From Micromonospora saelicesensis (GTDB lineage: Bacteria > Actinomycetota > Actinomycetes > Mycobacteriales > Micromonosporaceae): a DNA stretch of 64,000 bases. Of this stretch, positions 37,829 through 47,206 are shown in pieces; within the stretch, counting starts at the first letter, position 1, and every line of letters starts with the position of its first letter. Made by a program: the position numbers and the translations under genes. The DNA lies in contig NZ_FMCR01000007.1 of NCBI RefSeq assembly GCF_900091575.1, positions 248,001 to 312,000 on the forward strand, in the 5' to 3' direction. The notes under the pieces were generated by a model. The model was given only the letters and a program-made list of their open reading frames with translations, had not been told where the DNA came from and made no database searches.

Positions 37829-38911
37829 ATGCCCGACCACATCAGGCCGCCGGGACAGCGAGTCACGATCTACGACGTCGCCCTTGAGGCGGACGTTTCA
37901 CCGTCCACGGTGTCCCGCGCCTTCTCCCGACCGAGTCGCGTCAACTCCGAGACCGCCGAACGGATCCGGCAGGTCGCCGAGCGGTTGGGCTACCGGACCA
38001 ACCCCCTCGCTCGCGCCCTCACCACGTCGCGCACGCAGATGATCGCGCTGGTCATCGCCGACATCACCAACCCGGTGTACGCCGAGATCGTGCGCGGCGC
38101 GCAGGAGGTGGCGGCCGACGGCGAATACACCACTGTGCTGATCGACGCCCAGGAGTCCGACCGGCTGGAACGGGCGGCTGTCGAACGCACCATGTCGACA
38201 GTCGACGGCATCGTGCTGGCCAGCAGCCGGATGTCCGACTCGGCCATCCGGATGGTCGCCAAGCAGCGGCCGGTGGTGGTCCTCAACCGCGCTCTCGCCG
38301 ACGTGCCGTGCGTCGTCACTGACGACCCTCGTGGGGTGCGGCGGGCCGCCGAGCACTTAGGCGAGTTGGGGCACGACCACATCACCTACGTCGCGGGGCC
38401 GCAGGCGTCCTGGCCCAATGGTGTGCGCTGGCGCTCGCTGCTCGAGGCGGGCATGGAGCTGGAGATCAAGGTTCGCCAGATCGGGCCGTTCAGCCCCACC
38501 CTGGCGGGCGGTGAGCGGGCCGCGCAGGAGCTGTGCGCGCGTCCCGCGACGGCGGTCCTGGCCTTCAACGACCAGATGGCCATCGGGATCATCCGCGGTC
38601 TCAGCCGGATGGGCGTCAACGTTCCGGGCGACGTCAGCGTCGTGGGCTTCGACAACATCCTCGCCGCCGACATCGTCACGCCCGGTCTCACCACCGTCGC
38701 GGCACCGCTCTACGCGGAGGGCTCGGCCGCTACCCGGCACCTGCTCACGATGATCGAGGGGGCACCCGGGCACACCGGTCGGCCGATGGTCCTGCCGGTA
38801 CGCCTCGTGGTCCGCGACTCGACGGCCGTGCGCAACCCGAGCCCCGGTCGGGCCCGACCAGCGTGGGTACGGCAGCGGCCCGTTCCCGGCCCGGCGGCCC
38901 ACCTGCCGTGA
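37829..38911 (+). CDS. LacI-family transcriptional regulator
   Basis: A 360-residue repressor. The N-terminal HTH is TIYDVALEADVSPSTVSRAFS, followed by the hinge helix (NPLARALTT) and a periplasmic-binding-like sugar domain to about residue 335. The GGGAGGA eight bases upstream favours the ATG at 37829 over the one at 37823. One leucine (residue 177, codon at 38357) is encoded by the rare TTA codon, so translation could depend on the bldA-type tRNA. The palindromes at 37703, 38939 and 38995 are candidate sites, which would link the ABC importer and the GH67 gene. Confidence 0.95.
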   Translation: MPDHIRPPGQRVTIYDVALEADVSPSTVSRAFSRPSRVNSETAERIRQVAERLGYRTNPLARALTTSRTQMIALVIADITNPVYAEIVRGAQEVAADGEYTTVLIDAQESDRLERAAVERTMSTVDGIVLASSRMSDSAIRMVAKQRPVVVLNRALADVPCVVTDDPRGVRRAAEHLGELGHDHITYVAGPQASWPNGVRWRSLLEAGMELEIKVRQIGPFSPTLAGGERAAQELCARPATAVLAFNDQMAIGIIRGLSRMGVNVPGDVSVVGFDNILAADIVTPGLTTVAAPLYAEGSAATRHLLTMIEGAPGHTGRPMVLPVRLVVRDSTAVRNPSPGRARPAWVRQRPVPGPAAHLP

Positions 38912-38938
38912 GGGCCGAGCGGCCCCGCGACAAGAAAC

Positions 38939-38952
38939 GACAACTCGTTGCC
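38939..38952 (+). promoter_or_regulatory. Candidate LacI operator 2 (GACAACTCGTTGCC)
   Basis: It matches operator 1 in both half-sites except one base (GACAAC versus GGCAAC), with the same 2-nt centre. It lies about 110 bp upstream of the GH67 start. Confidence 0.65.
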
Positions 38953-38994
38953 GGGGCGGAGCCACGCCGGGAAGGATCGACGCGCATCCATCCA

Positions 38995-39007
38995 GCAACG
39001 TCGTTGC
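38995..39007 (+). promoter_or_regulatory. Candidate LacI operator 3 (GCAACGTCGTTGC)
   Basis: GCAAC and GTTGC arms separated by three bases, 43 bp after operator 2 and 52 bp before the GH67 start. The spacing is one base longer than in operators 1 and 2, so binding could be weaker. Confidence 0.5.
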
Positions 39008-39058
39008 GCTCGCGGGACGGGCCGAACGGCGTCCCAGTGAACGAACGAGGAGATGGTG

Positions 39059-42000
39059 ATGAACCGAGCTTCGGTGCCCCGGCTACGGCGAACCCTCATC
39101 GTGCTGGGCACGGCACTGGCCACCGTCGCGGCTACCCTCACTGTCGCCACCACCACGCCGGTCGCCGCGGCCCCGTCGCCGGACGACTACAACGGCTCCG
39201 ACCTGTGGCTGCGGTACGTGCCGGTCGACGACGCGAAGCTGCTGCGTGACTACCGCCGCGCGGCCACGGCGATCGTGGTCGAGAACGCCGACGCCACGAA
39301 AGCCCACCGGCACACGAGCGACCTCGCCATGGCCCCCGATTCGAGCGAGAAGCTCGTCGAGACCACGCTGGGCGCCGCCCGGGACGAACTGGTCCGCGGT
39401 CTGGGCGGGCTGCTCGGTCAACCGACACCCGTGGCGACGGTCGACGGCGGCACGGTCCCGGACGGCGCGGTCGTGGTGGGCACGCCGACGAGTTCGCCGC
39501 TGGTGGGCCGCACCGTCGCGACCCGCGACCTGGCCAAAGTAGGCGACGAGGGCTACCTCGTCCGGTCGGTGTCGAAGGGCAGGGCACGCTTCACCGTCAT
39601 CGCCGGCAACACCGACCTCGGCGCGCTGTACGGCACCTTCGCCTTCCTCCGGCTGCTGCAGACCCAGAAACCCATCGACCACCTCCGTGTCGCGGAGTCA
39701 CCGAAGATCAAGCATCGGTTGCTGAACAACTGGGAGACCGAGCGTCTCTACGCGGGCAACAACGCCTCCGGTATCGGCGGGCTGAACGGGGAGAGCGGGG
39801 CGATCTTCAACTTCGCCGCCACCGGTGCCAGCGCCGGCCGGAACCTGCCCGTCATACTCGACCGCTACCTCGTCATGGCCCGCGCGCTGGCGTCGCTGGG
39901 CATCAACGGCATCACCATCAACAACGTCAACGCCGACAACGCGTACCTGACGAGCACCCGCATCGCGCAGGAGGCGGCCCTCGCCGACGCGCTGCGTCCG
40001 TACGGCATCAGGCTGGGTCTGTCGATCCGCTACACCGCGCCCACCGACAGCCGGTTCGCGCCCGACACGCTGACCAACAGCCAGCTCGATCCGTACGGGG
40101 CGGATTTCCGGGGCTGGTGGCACCGCCGGGCCCAGCAGATCCAGGCCGCGATCCCGGACTTCATGGGCCTCACCGTCAAGGCCAACTCCGAGGGCCAGCC
40201 GGGGCCACAGGACTTCGGGTACGACCACGGTGACGGCGCCAACGCCATCGCCGCGGCGGTGGCGCCGCTCGGGATGACGGTGCACTGGCGGACGTTCGTC
40301 TACAACGCGGAGGTCGACAACGACCGGCTCAAGCGGGCCTACCTGGAGTTCGGGCCGATCGACGACGAGGTCCAGGCGGACGGCAGCCGGGGGCGCTTCG
40401 CCGACAACGTGTTCCTCCAGACCAAGAACGGGCCACTGGACTTCCAGGCCCGGGAGCCCATCCACCCGATGTTCGGCCGGATGGAGAACACCAACCAGGC
40501 CCTGGAACTCCAGATCACGCAGGAGTACACCGGCCAGAACTGGATGCTGGCCTACCTCGGCCCGATGTACGAGGAGATCCTCAAGACCGACACGTACGCG
40601 ACCGACGCGAACGGGAAGCTGCTCAAGAAGCGCCTGGTCGGCAACATCGTCGACGGGACCGCCCAGCACCACCCGGACACCGCCATCGTGGGTGTCGCCA
40701 ACCTCGGCAACGCGGACAACCTGACCGGGCACCACTTCTCCCAGGCGAACCTGTTCGCCTTCGGACGTCAGGCGTGGGACTGGACGCTCGACTCGGCGGA
40801 CATCGCGACCGACTGGACGCGGATGACCTGGAGCAACGACCGGCGCGTCGTCGACACCATCCGCGCGATGATGATGGGCTCGTGGGAGTCGCTGGTCAGC
40901 TACCAGACGCCGCTGGGCATCGGCCACCAGTTCGCCGAGGGCGCCCACTACCGTCCCGACCCCGCCGACTGGGCGGGCCGTGACGACTGGAGCCCGATCT
41001 ACTACAACAAGGCCGACAGCGTCGGTCTGGGCTTCGACCGCTCCCCCACCGGCAGCAACCTGGCCGCCCAGTACTTCCCCCGGTTGCAGCAGCGCTACGG
41101 GAACATCAACTCGGTCCCGGAGAACCTGCTGATGTGGTTCCACCACGTGCCGTGGGGCCATCGGATGGACAGCGGCCGGACGTTCTGGGACGAGCTGGTC
41201 TACCGCTACCAGATGGGCGTCCAGTACGTGACCTGGATGCGGGAAACCTGGGACGCACTCCAACCCGACATCGACGCACGCCGGTTCGCTGAGGTACGCG
41301 CCAAGCTGGCGGTGCACGAGGCGGACGCCGCCGACTGGCGGGACACCTCGGTGAACTACTGGAAGGAGTTCAGCGGGCGGGACATCCCGGTCGACGACGC
41401 GCCACTGTCGGCGACGATCGTGGTGAACGGGAAGAGGTTCGGCGGCTTTAACCTGTCGGACACCTCGTACACCATCCCGGTGCCGGCCGGGGCGTCGCCG
41501 ACCATCACGAAGGTGCGGACGGCCGACCGGAAGGCCCGCTACGAGATCATCTCCCAGGCGGCCGGCGTACCCGGTCAGGCGGTCGTCAAGGTCACGACGG
41601 AGAGCTTCTTCGGCCCCCTGGTGAAGAACTACGTCTTCAACCTGGTGCCCGACACGACGCTGACGGCAGTGCGCGTCGACGGTAAGCGTCTGGAGTCCTT
41701 CGCACCGACGGTGCTGCGCTACAACGCCCTCACGCCGGCCGGCACCACGACAGTGCCGACGGTCACCGCCAGCGCCGCCGACCCCGCCGCAACGGTCACG
41801 GTCGAGCAGGCGACCAGCCCCACCGGGCAGGCCCGGGTCACCGTCACCAACGGCGGAGCCTCGTCGGTCTACACCGTGGACCTGAACACCACCATCACCG
41901 GCAGCGACGAGTTCGACTCGGCTCAGCTCGGCCCGCAGTGGCAGTGGGTCCGGCCGGACGAGAGCAGCCGGCGTCTGGCCGACGGGTCCCTGGTCATCAC

Positions 42001-42520
42001 CGCGCAGCAGGGCGACCTCCAGGGCACCGCCAACACCGCGAGGAACCTGACCCTGCAGGACGTCGACGGCGACTGGACGGCCGAGTCCCGTGTCGTTTTC
42101 TCCCGCCCACTCGCCACCAACAACGAGCAGGGCGGAGTGCTCGGGTACGCGGACGACAACAACTACGTGAAGCTCGCCTGGGAGATGGGCAACGCGACCG
42201 CGGCCGTCAACAAGACCCGGATCGTCTTCCTGCGCGAGCAGAACGGCACGGCGTCCACCCTGGAGATCACCGGAGCCGACGCCCAGCGGATCGTCGGGGC
42301 CGACGGCGCCATCTGGCTGCGACTGACCAAGATCGGGGACAGCTACCGCGCCTACTACTCCACCGACGGAAGTGTCTACCGCTACATCGGCTCCCAGACG
42401 CTGAACGTCGAGCCGACGAAGGCCGGGCTGCTGGCCTTCAACCGGGCCGGCACCTCCACCGACCTCGACGTCGCCTTCGACTACTTCCGGATCGAGAGCC
42501 GCGGCGAACGTATCCGCTGA
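39059..42520 (+). CDS. Secreted GH67 alpha-glucuronidase, large multidomain form
   Basis: A 1153-residue secreted enzyme. After a signal peptide (about 1-40), the GH67 core begins with DLWLRYVPV. Catalytic segments are visible: acid E near 378 in ANSEGQPGP, D near 459 in NGPLDFQ and E near 487 in LQITQEYTG. The core ends near residue 780. It is followed by a beta-sandwich (about 780-870), a linker domain and a C-terminal concanavalin-like/DUF1349-type domain from about residue 950 (DEFDSAQLGPQWQW). Typical GH67 proteins have about 700 residues and are intracellular or periplasmic. It should release 4-O-methylglucuronic acid from aldouronic acids. GAGGAG six bases upstream favours the ATG at 39059. 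Confidence 0.93.
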   Translation: MNRASVPRLRRTLIVLGTALATVAATLTVATTTPVAAAPSPDDYNGSDLWLRYVPVDDAKLLRDYRRAATAIVVENADATKAHRHTSDLAMAPDSSEKLVETTLGAARDELVRGLGGLLGQPTPVATVDGGTVPDGAVVVGTPTSSPLVGRTVATRDLAKVGDEGYLVRSVSKGRARFTVIAGNTDLGALYGTFAFLRLLQTQKPIDHLRVAESPKIKHRLLNNWETERLYAGNNASGIGGLNGESGAIFNFAATGASAGRNLPVILDRYLVMARALASLGINGITINNVNADNAYLTSTRIAQEAALADALRPYGIRLGLSIRYTAPTDSRFAPDTLTNSQLDPYGADFRGWWHRRAQQIQAAIPDFMGLTVKANSEGQPGPQDFGYDHGDGANAIAAAVAPLGMTVHWRTFVYNAEVDNDRLKRAYLEFGPIDDEVQADGSRGRFADNVFLQTKNGPLDFQAREPIHPMFGRMENTNQALELQITQEYTGQNWMLAYLGPMYEEILKTDTYATDANGKLLKKRLVGNIVDGTAQHHPDTAIVGVANLGNADNLTGHHFSQANLFAFGRQAWDWTLDSADIATDWTRMTWSNDRRVVDTIRAMMMGSWESLVSYQTPLGIGHQFAEGAHYRPDPADWAGRDDWSPIYYNKADSVGLGFDRSPTGSNLAAQYFPRLQQRYGNINSVPENLLMWFHHVPWGHRMDSGRTFWDELVYRYQMGVQYVTWMRETWDALQPDIDARRFAEVRAKLAVHEADAADWRDTSVNYWKEFSGRDIPVDDAPLSATIVVNGKRFGGFNLSDTSYTIPVPAGASPTITKVRTADRKARYEIISQAAGVPGQAVVKVTTESFFGPLVKNYVFNLVPDTTLTAVRVDGKRLESFAPTVLRYNALTPAGTTTVPTVTASAADPAATVTVEQATSPTGQARVTVTNGGASSVYTVDLNTTITGSDEFDSAQLGPQWQWVRPDESSRRLADGSLVITAQQGDLQGTANTARNLTLQDVDGDWTAESRVVFSRPLATNNEQGGVLGYADDNNYVKLAWEMGNATAAVNKTRIVFLREQNGTASTLEITGADAQRIVGADGAIWLRLTKIGDSYRAYYSTDGSVYRYIGSQTLNVEPTKAGLLAFNRAGTSTDLDVAFDYFRIESRGERIR

Positions 42521-42524
42521 ACCG

Positions 42525-42625
42525 GCATGTCGATGTGCTGTTGAGCGGTATACCTCAGAGTCATATTCATACCTCTGAGGTATACCGCTCAATACCGCGT
42601 CCGCCCCGACGAAGGCGACCGACGG
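42525..42625. repeat. Dispersed ~100-bp intergenic repeat, copy 2
   Basis: It aligns to 1336-1437 with the same flanks and a one-base gap. Here the arms are 20 bp and perfect (42541-42560 with 42573-42592, core GCGGTATACCTCAGAG). It again lies between convergent genes (GH67 plus, GH95 minus), immediately before a separate GC-rich terminator hairpin. Confidence 0.87.
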
Positions 42626-42652
42626 TCAGGACCACCGCAGCACCGAAAGCCG

Positions 42653-42689
42653 CGACCGGGCCCGTCCCCGGTGGGGACGGGCCCGGTCG
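42653..42689 (-). terminator. Hairpin downstream of the GH95 gene
   Basis: CGACCGGGCCCGTCCCC (42653-42669) pairs perfectly with 42673-42689 around a 3-nt loop, 27 nt past the GH95 stop. Confidence 0.88.
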
Positions 42690-42716
42690 TGCTCCCCCGA
42701 GCAGGATCCGTTGCTG

Positions 42717-45716
42717 TCAGCCCCCGATCGCGATGGCGAAGATGTGCATGGTCGGCACGTTCGTCGCGGGCCGGGCGCTGATGTTGGGCAACACGACCGA
42801 GGCCACCGCCTTGCTCTGCAACGCGACACCAACGTAGTAGATGCAGGCGGCGGTGGCCTGGCGGACGTTGTTGGGCCGGTTCTGGTACGCCGACACGATG
42901 GCCGCGGTGCCCCCGGAGTGCGGCCCGCCGTACCAGTCGGGCGTGCTCAACGTGAACGTCTGGCGGGTGCCGTCGGCGTAGACCACGGTGCCGGTCCCCG
43001 ACACCGCGCCGTAGGTGCCGGTCAGCAGGAAGCCGAGCGTGCTGCCGGTGCCGGTAACGCCGATGGTCTGGCCCGAGGCGATGGCGTTGTCGGCGGCCCC
43101 GGAGCTGACGTTGGGCCAGCGGAAGTTGACGCCGTTGCGGCTCACCGTGCCGCCCGGGCTGGCACCGGCCTGCGCCAGGGCCTGCGCGGAGAGCGAGGCC
43201 CCGCCGCCGTCGAAGTTCCCGACGTTGGTGTTGCTGTCGCTGGTGATGCCGACGTTGCTGAAGCTCTGCTCCAGCGTCGGCGTGGTGGCACCGGAACCGG
43301 TGACCCGGTAGGTGCGTCCGGCCTGCACTGTGACGTCGATCAGGTCGGACTCGATCCGGGTGGTCCGGGCCGCCGTACCGTCGGCGGTGTCGACCACCGT
43401 GACGGTGCCGGTCAGGATCCGGGAGCGCAGGCGGACGGTGCCGGCCCGGTCCGGTCGGATGAGGATCTCGGTGGCCACACCGCTCGCCCAGGTGATGCCG
43501 ACCGTGTGCCCACCCCGACCGCGCAGGCCGGTCACCCGACCGCTCGGCCAGGCCGGGGGCAGCGCGGGCAGGACGTGCAGCTCCCCGGTGTGGCTCTGCA
43601 ACAGCATCTCGGCGATGCCGGCGGTGGCGCCGAAGTTGCCGTCGATCTGGAACGGCGGGTGCAGGTCGAACATGTTGGGCGCGAGCCGCGCGGTGGTGGC
43701 GAGGTAGCGGATCAGGTCGTGGGCCCGCTTGCCCTCCTCCATCCGAGCCCAGAAGTTGATTTTCCAGGCCAGCGACCAGCCCGTGCCGTCGTCGCCGCGC
43801 AGCGCCAGGGTCCGCCGGGCCGCCTCGAACAGCTGCGGAGTGCCGCGCTTGGTGATCTGGTTGCTGGGGGCCAGCCCGTACAGGTGCGAGATGTGCCGGT
43901 GGTTGGGTTCGGTCTCCACCCAGTCGTAGAGCCACTCCATGATGTTGCCGCGCGAGCCGATCTTCATGGGCGGGAGCCGGTCCCGGGTGGCGCGAACCTG
44001 CGCCCGGAAGGTGCTGTCCACGTTGAGGATCTCGCTGGCCCGGGCGCACGCGTCGAACAGGTCCCGCAGGATCTGGTTGTCCATGGTGGGGCCGGCGCAC
44101 ACGCTGGCGTTCGCGTGGTGGCTCAGCTCTGGCGAGTTCGACGGGTTGGTCACCAGGTAACCGAGGGTCGGCTCGGTCACCAGGGTGTTGAGGAAGAACT
44201 GCGCCGCGCCCTTCATGGCCGGGTAGTTCGTCCGCAGGAACTCGATGTCGCCGTTGAACAGGTAGTGGTCCCAGATCAACGTGGACAGCCAGGCGCCGCC
44301 GGTCTGCCACATGCCCCAGAACGCCCCGTCCACCACCGCGGTGGCCCGCCACGCGTCGGTGTTGTGGTGGGTGACCCAGCCACTGGCGGCGCCGTACTGC
44401 ACCTGGGCGGTGCGCGCTCCGGCGACGGCGAGATCTCTGACCATGTCGAAGACCGGGTTGTGGCACTCGGCCAGGTTTGTGGTGTTGGCCGGCCAGTAGT
44501 TCATCGGCAGGTTGGCGTTGATCGTGTATTTCGAGTCCCACGCCGGGGCCAGCGAGTCGTTCCAGATGCCCTGGAGGTTGGCCGGTTGGGTGCCGGGCCG
44601 CGAGGACGAGATCAGCAGGTAGCGGCCGTATTGGAACAGCAGCGTGGAGAACTGCGGGTCGTTGACGCTGTTGTGCTGGGCGATCCGGACATCCGTCGTC
44701 TGGTCGGCCGCGGACGTGCGGCCCAGATCGAGAGTGACCCGGCCGAACAGCGCCTGGTAGTCGGCCACGTGCCGGCTGCGCAGCTGGTCGTAGCTGCTGG
44801 CCCGCGCGGCGGTGAGGCGCTGCCGGGCGATGCCCTGGTAGTCGCCGCCGACGTTGCGGTAGTTGACGTAGCTGGAGCCGATGGAGATCAGCAGGGTCAC
44901 GCTGTTGGCGTTGGTCACCCGCAGGGTGCCGCCGGAGCTGGACACGCTGCCGCCGCTGACTGTCGCGTTGGCCAGGGCCAGGAAGCGGACCGCGCCGGTG
45001 ACGCCCTCCATGTTTCCGGAGACGCCGTCGAGGCCGATCGTGGTGCCGTCCGGGCTGGAGACCGTGGTGCGCTGCGGGCTGTCGAAGGTGGCGGTGAAGC
45101 TGATCGAGCCGGTCCGGTCGGCGGTCAGTCGCATCGCGATGACCTGGTCGGGCGCGCTGGCGAACACCTCCCGCTGGTGACGAACGCCGTTCAGCACGTA
45201 CGTCGTCGTGACGGTGGCGGTGGTGAGGTCGAGCGTCCGGTCGTACTGTGACGCTCCGCTGGCGGAACCGAAGGCGAGCCGCAGGTTGCCGACGGTCTGG
45301 TAGGCCAACTGGCCGCCGGGGTTGCCCATCATGGTCTGGTTGATCAGATCCTGGGCCTGGGTCCACTGGTTCGCGTTGACCAGCCGTCGGATCTCCGCGA
45401 GCGCTCCCGCGCCTCTGGGATTGCTGGGATCGTGCGGCCCACCGGCCCAGACGGTGTCCTCATTGAGCTGAAGTCGCTCGGTGTCGACGTTGCCGAAGAC
45501 CATGGCGCCGAGCCGGCCGTTGCCGATCGGCAGCGCCCGCAGCCAGTCGGTCCCGGCCCCTTCGTCGTACCAGAGGGCGAGGTCCCCGGCGGCCAACACC
45601 TGCGGCGGCGCCACCGAGTCCGCTCGTGCCACGGCGGTCCAGGGCACCGGCAGGAGAGCACCACCCGCGCCGGCTGCGCCGATCTTGAGGGCCTGCCGTC
45701 GGGTCAGGTCTGACAT
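42717..45716 (-). CDS. Secreted GH95 alpha-L-fucosidase/galactosidase with accessory domain
   Basis: A 999-residue secreted enzyme. The twin-arginine signal TRRQALKIGAAGAGG implies Tat export. The GH95 N-terminal beta domain starts at PIGNGRLGAMVFG. The (alpha/alpha)6 barrel contains TINANLPMNYW (catalytic asparagines) and DLHPPFQIDGNFGATAG (general acid/base region). A C-terminal beta-sandwich of about 140 residues (FSNVGITSDSNTNVGNFDGGG) is common on actinobacterial glycosidases. It should release alpha-1,2-fucose or alpha-L-galactose from plant or host glycans such as xyloglucan. TTTGGAGGATCG precedes the ATG at 45716; the longer frame upstream is unlikely. An ACATC-N-GATGT palindrome lies 132 bp upstream. 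Confidence 0.94.
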   Translation of the reverse strand: MSDLTRRQALKIGAAGAGGALLPVPWTAVARADSVAPPQVLAAGDLALWYDEGAGTDWLRALPIGNGRLGAMVFGNVDTERLQLNEDTVWAGGPHDPSNPRGAGALAEIRRLVNANQWTQAQDLINQTMMGNPGGQLAYQTVGNLRLAFGSASGASQYDRTLDLTTATVTTTYVLNGVRHQREVFASAPDQVIAMRLTADRTGSISFTATFDSPQRTTVSSPDGTTIGLDGVSGNMEGVTGAVRFLALANATVSGGSVSSSGGTLRVTNANSVTLLISIGSSYVNYRNVGGDYQGIARQRLTAARASSYDQLRSRHVADYQALFGRVTLDLGRTSAADQTTDVRIAQHNSVNDPQFSTLLFQYGRYLLISSSRPGTQPANLQGIWNDSLAPAWDSKYTINANLPMNYWPANTTNLAECHNPVFDMVRDLAVAGARTAQVQYGAASGWVTHHNTDAWRATAVVDGAFWGMWQTGGAWLSTLIWDHYLFNGDIEFLRTNYPAMKGAAQFFLNTLVTEPTLGYLVTNPSNSPELSHHANASVCAGPTMDNQILRDLFDACARASEILNVDSTFRAQVRATRDRLPPMKIGSRGNIMEWLYDWVETEPNHRHISHLYGLAPSNQITKRGTPQLFEAARRTLALRGDDGTGWSLAWKINFWARMEEGKRAHDLIRYLATTARLAPNMFDLHPPFQIDGNFGATAGIAEMLLQSHTGELHVLPALPPAWPSGRVTGLRGRGGHTVGITWASGVATEILIRPDRAGTVRLRSRILTGTVTVVDTADGTAARTTRIESDLIDVTVQAGRTYRVTGSGATTPTLEQSFSNVGITSDSNTNVGNFDGGGASLSAQALAQAGASPGGTVSRNGVNFRWPNVSSGAADNAIASGQTIGVTGTGSTLGFLLTGTYGAVSGTGTVVYADGTRQTFTLSTPDWYGGPHSGGTAAIVSAYQNRPNNVRQATAACIYYVGVALQSKAVASVVLPNISARPATNVPTMHIFAIAIGG

Positions 45717-46186
45717 CGATCCTCCAAACGGTGACCAGTCCGGCCACCCCGAAGCGTGACAACTATGGGACCCGACACGGGGATCCGCTTGGTGGGGCCA
45801 ACCGGGCCCCTGCCTGAGCAGGCCGACGCCGGGCCTTGGCGAGCCAGACATCTGATGTGTTTCGGGAAGGTTACTCCGAGGCCACAGAATAGGCAACGGT
45901 CGATCGATCGATGGTCGCGGCGCCACTCCGGCCGGTCAGCAAGATATACGGGCGGATGAGCAGCGGCGTAGCGACGTGGCACAGCACGCCGATCCGCCAG
46001 AATCACGCCGCCGACCACCCACCCCGACGGGCATACATCAGATGTACGCGGGCGGGCAGCGGAGCCAGCCGCGCACCAGCTCCCACGTGCGCCCCGAAGC
46101 GGCTGAGGACTGCGGTTCCCGTACGCAATCGGGTTGTTCTCCGCCGGCGCACGGGTGACCATGGGCGGCATGGCGGGAGCTCGCGG
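45717..46186. other. 470-bp divergent intergenic region (GH95 / DUF3800)
   Basis: No gene was found. The region holds two ACATC-N-GATGT palindromes, at 45848-45858 (ACATCTGATGT) and 46034-46046 (TACATCAGATGTA). Each is about 130-150 bp upstream of one of the two divergent genes. A short CGAT tandem run occurs near 45901-45911. Confidence 0.6.
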
Positions 46187-47191
46187 GTGAGATCGCCTCT
46201 TCAGGGTGGACTACCGCCGGGCGGCGCGGTGGTGGTCGGGGCCGTCGTGGAGATCGCCTGCGACGAGTCGGGTTTCTCGGGCACGAACCTGCTGCACTCG
46301 ACCGCCCCGGTGATCACGCACGCGAGCGTCGACCTGGCCGTCGACGAGGCGGTCGCGCTCATCACCGCCCTGCGGTCCAGGTTCCGGTTCGCGCCGCACG
46401 AGCTCAAGTCCGGCCGGTTCCTGCGCGGCTCGGGTGCGCAAGAGGCACTGGAGTGGTTCCTGGCGGCGCTGTCCGGCCGTGCGCACGTCCACCTCATCGA
46501 CAAGGAGTTCTTCCTCGTCACCCGGATCGTGGACTTCCTGCTGGCCGAGCCGTCGTACGCGGCGGGCACCCGCCTGGCTCGCGAGCACCATCCGACGGCC
46601 CTCGCCCTGCACGAGGCCGGACGCTCGACCGGAGGCGACTGGGGCGCCTTCCTGTCGGCGTTCGTCGACCTGGTCCGGATGAAGCGGCGACTGCCGGTCG
46701 ACCAGACCGTGCGGCGGTTCTTCCAGGCGCGGGACGCGCTGCGGCGACACGGCCTCGGCACGGTGGCCGACGCCGTCCTCGACGAGCTCAGCCCGAGCCA
46801 GGTGCGGGCCGTGGTGGCCAGGCTCGACATCGACGACCGCACTGTCCCTCCTCCACTGGAACCGCTGCTGCCGGCGCTGGCGGAGACGGTCCTGTCCTGG
46901 AGCGGCGGCCAGCGGCAGGTGCTGGTGACCCACGACGAGCAGAGCGCCCTGACGGCCGACCGGCTGACCCGCCTCCAGCGGGTGTTGGCCGACGGCGACG
47001 CGTCGGCGGCCGGCGTCCACCGGGCCGGGGCGTTGCCGAACGGGGTGTCGCCCCTGGCGGGGCTGGTGGTTGTCGACTCCCGTGACGATCCGCGCGTCCA
47101 GGTCGCGGATCTCCTCGCCGGAGTGGCCCGACGGATGCCCGGCATCATCGACGACGCGCTCCGTCAGCCGCCGCCCGTTCCCACCGGGTGA
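46187..47191 (+). CDS. DUF3800 domain protein
   Basis: A 334-residue protein. The DUF3800 signature begins with IACDESGFSGTN near residue 26, and the late segment VVDSRDDPRVQVADLLAGV carries the second conserved acidic cluster. The fold is RNase H-like and often found near mobile or defence genes, but its activity here is not established. The GTG at 46187 has GGGAG seven bases upstream; the longer open frame to 45911 reads through the palindromes and is unlikely. The gene appears monocistronic. Confidence 0.82.
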   Translation: MRSPLQGGLPPGGAVVVGAVVEIACDESGFSGTNLLHSTAPVITHASVDLAVDEAVALITALRSRFRFAPHELKSGRFLRGSGAQEALEWFLAALSGRAHVHLIDKEFFLVTRIVDFLLAEPSYAAGTRLAREHHPTALALHEAGRSTGGDWGAFLSAFVDLVRMKRRLPVDQTVRRFFQARDALRRHGLGTVADAVLDELSPSQVRAVVARLDIDDRTVPPPLEPLLPALAETVLSWSGGQRQVLVTHDEQSALTADRLTRLQRVLADGDASAAGVHRAGALPNGVSPLAGLVVVDSRDDPRVQVADLLAGVARRMPGIIDDALRQPPPVPTG

Positions 47192-47206
47192 CGGCAGCGG
47201 CGCTGG

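Noticed and set aside
42711-45366. Long plus- and minus-strand frames (over 800 codons) inside the GH95 gene
   Set aside because: Both are Gly/Arg/Pro/His-rich shadows of the GH95 gene; the GH95 frame has the signal peptide, catalytic motifs and ribosome binding site.
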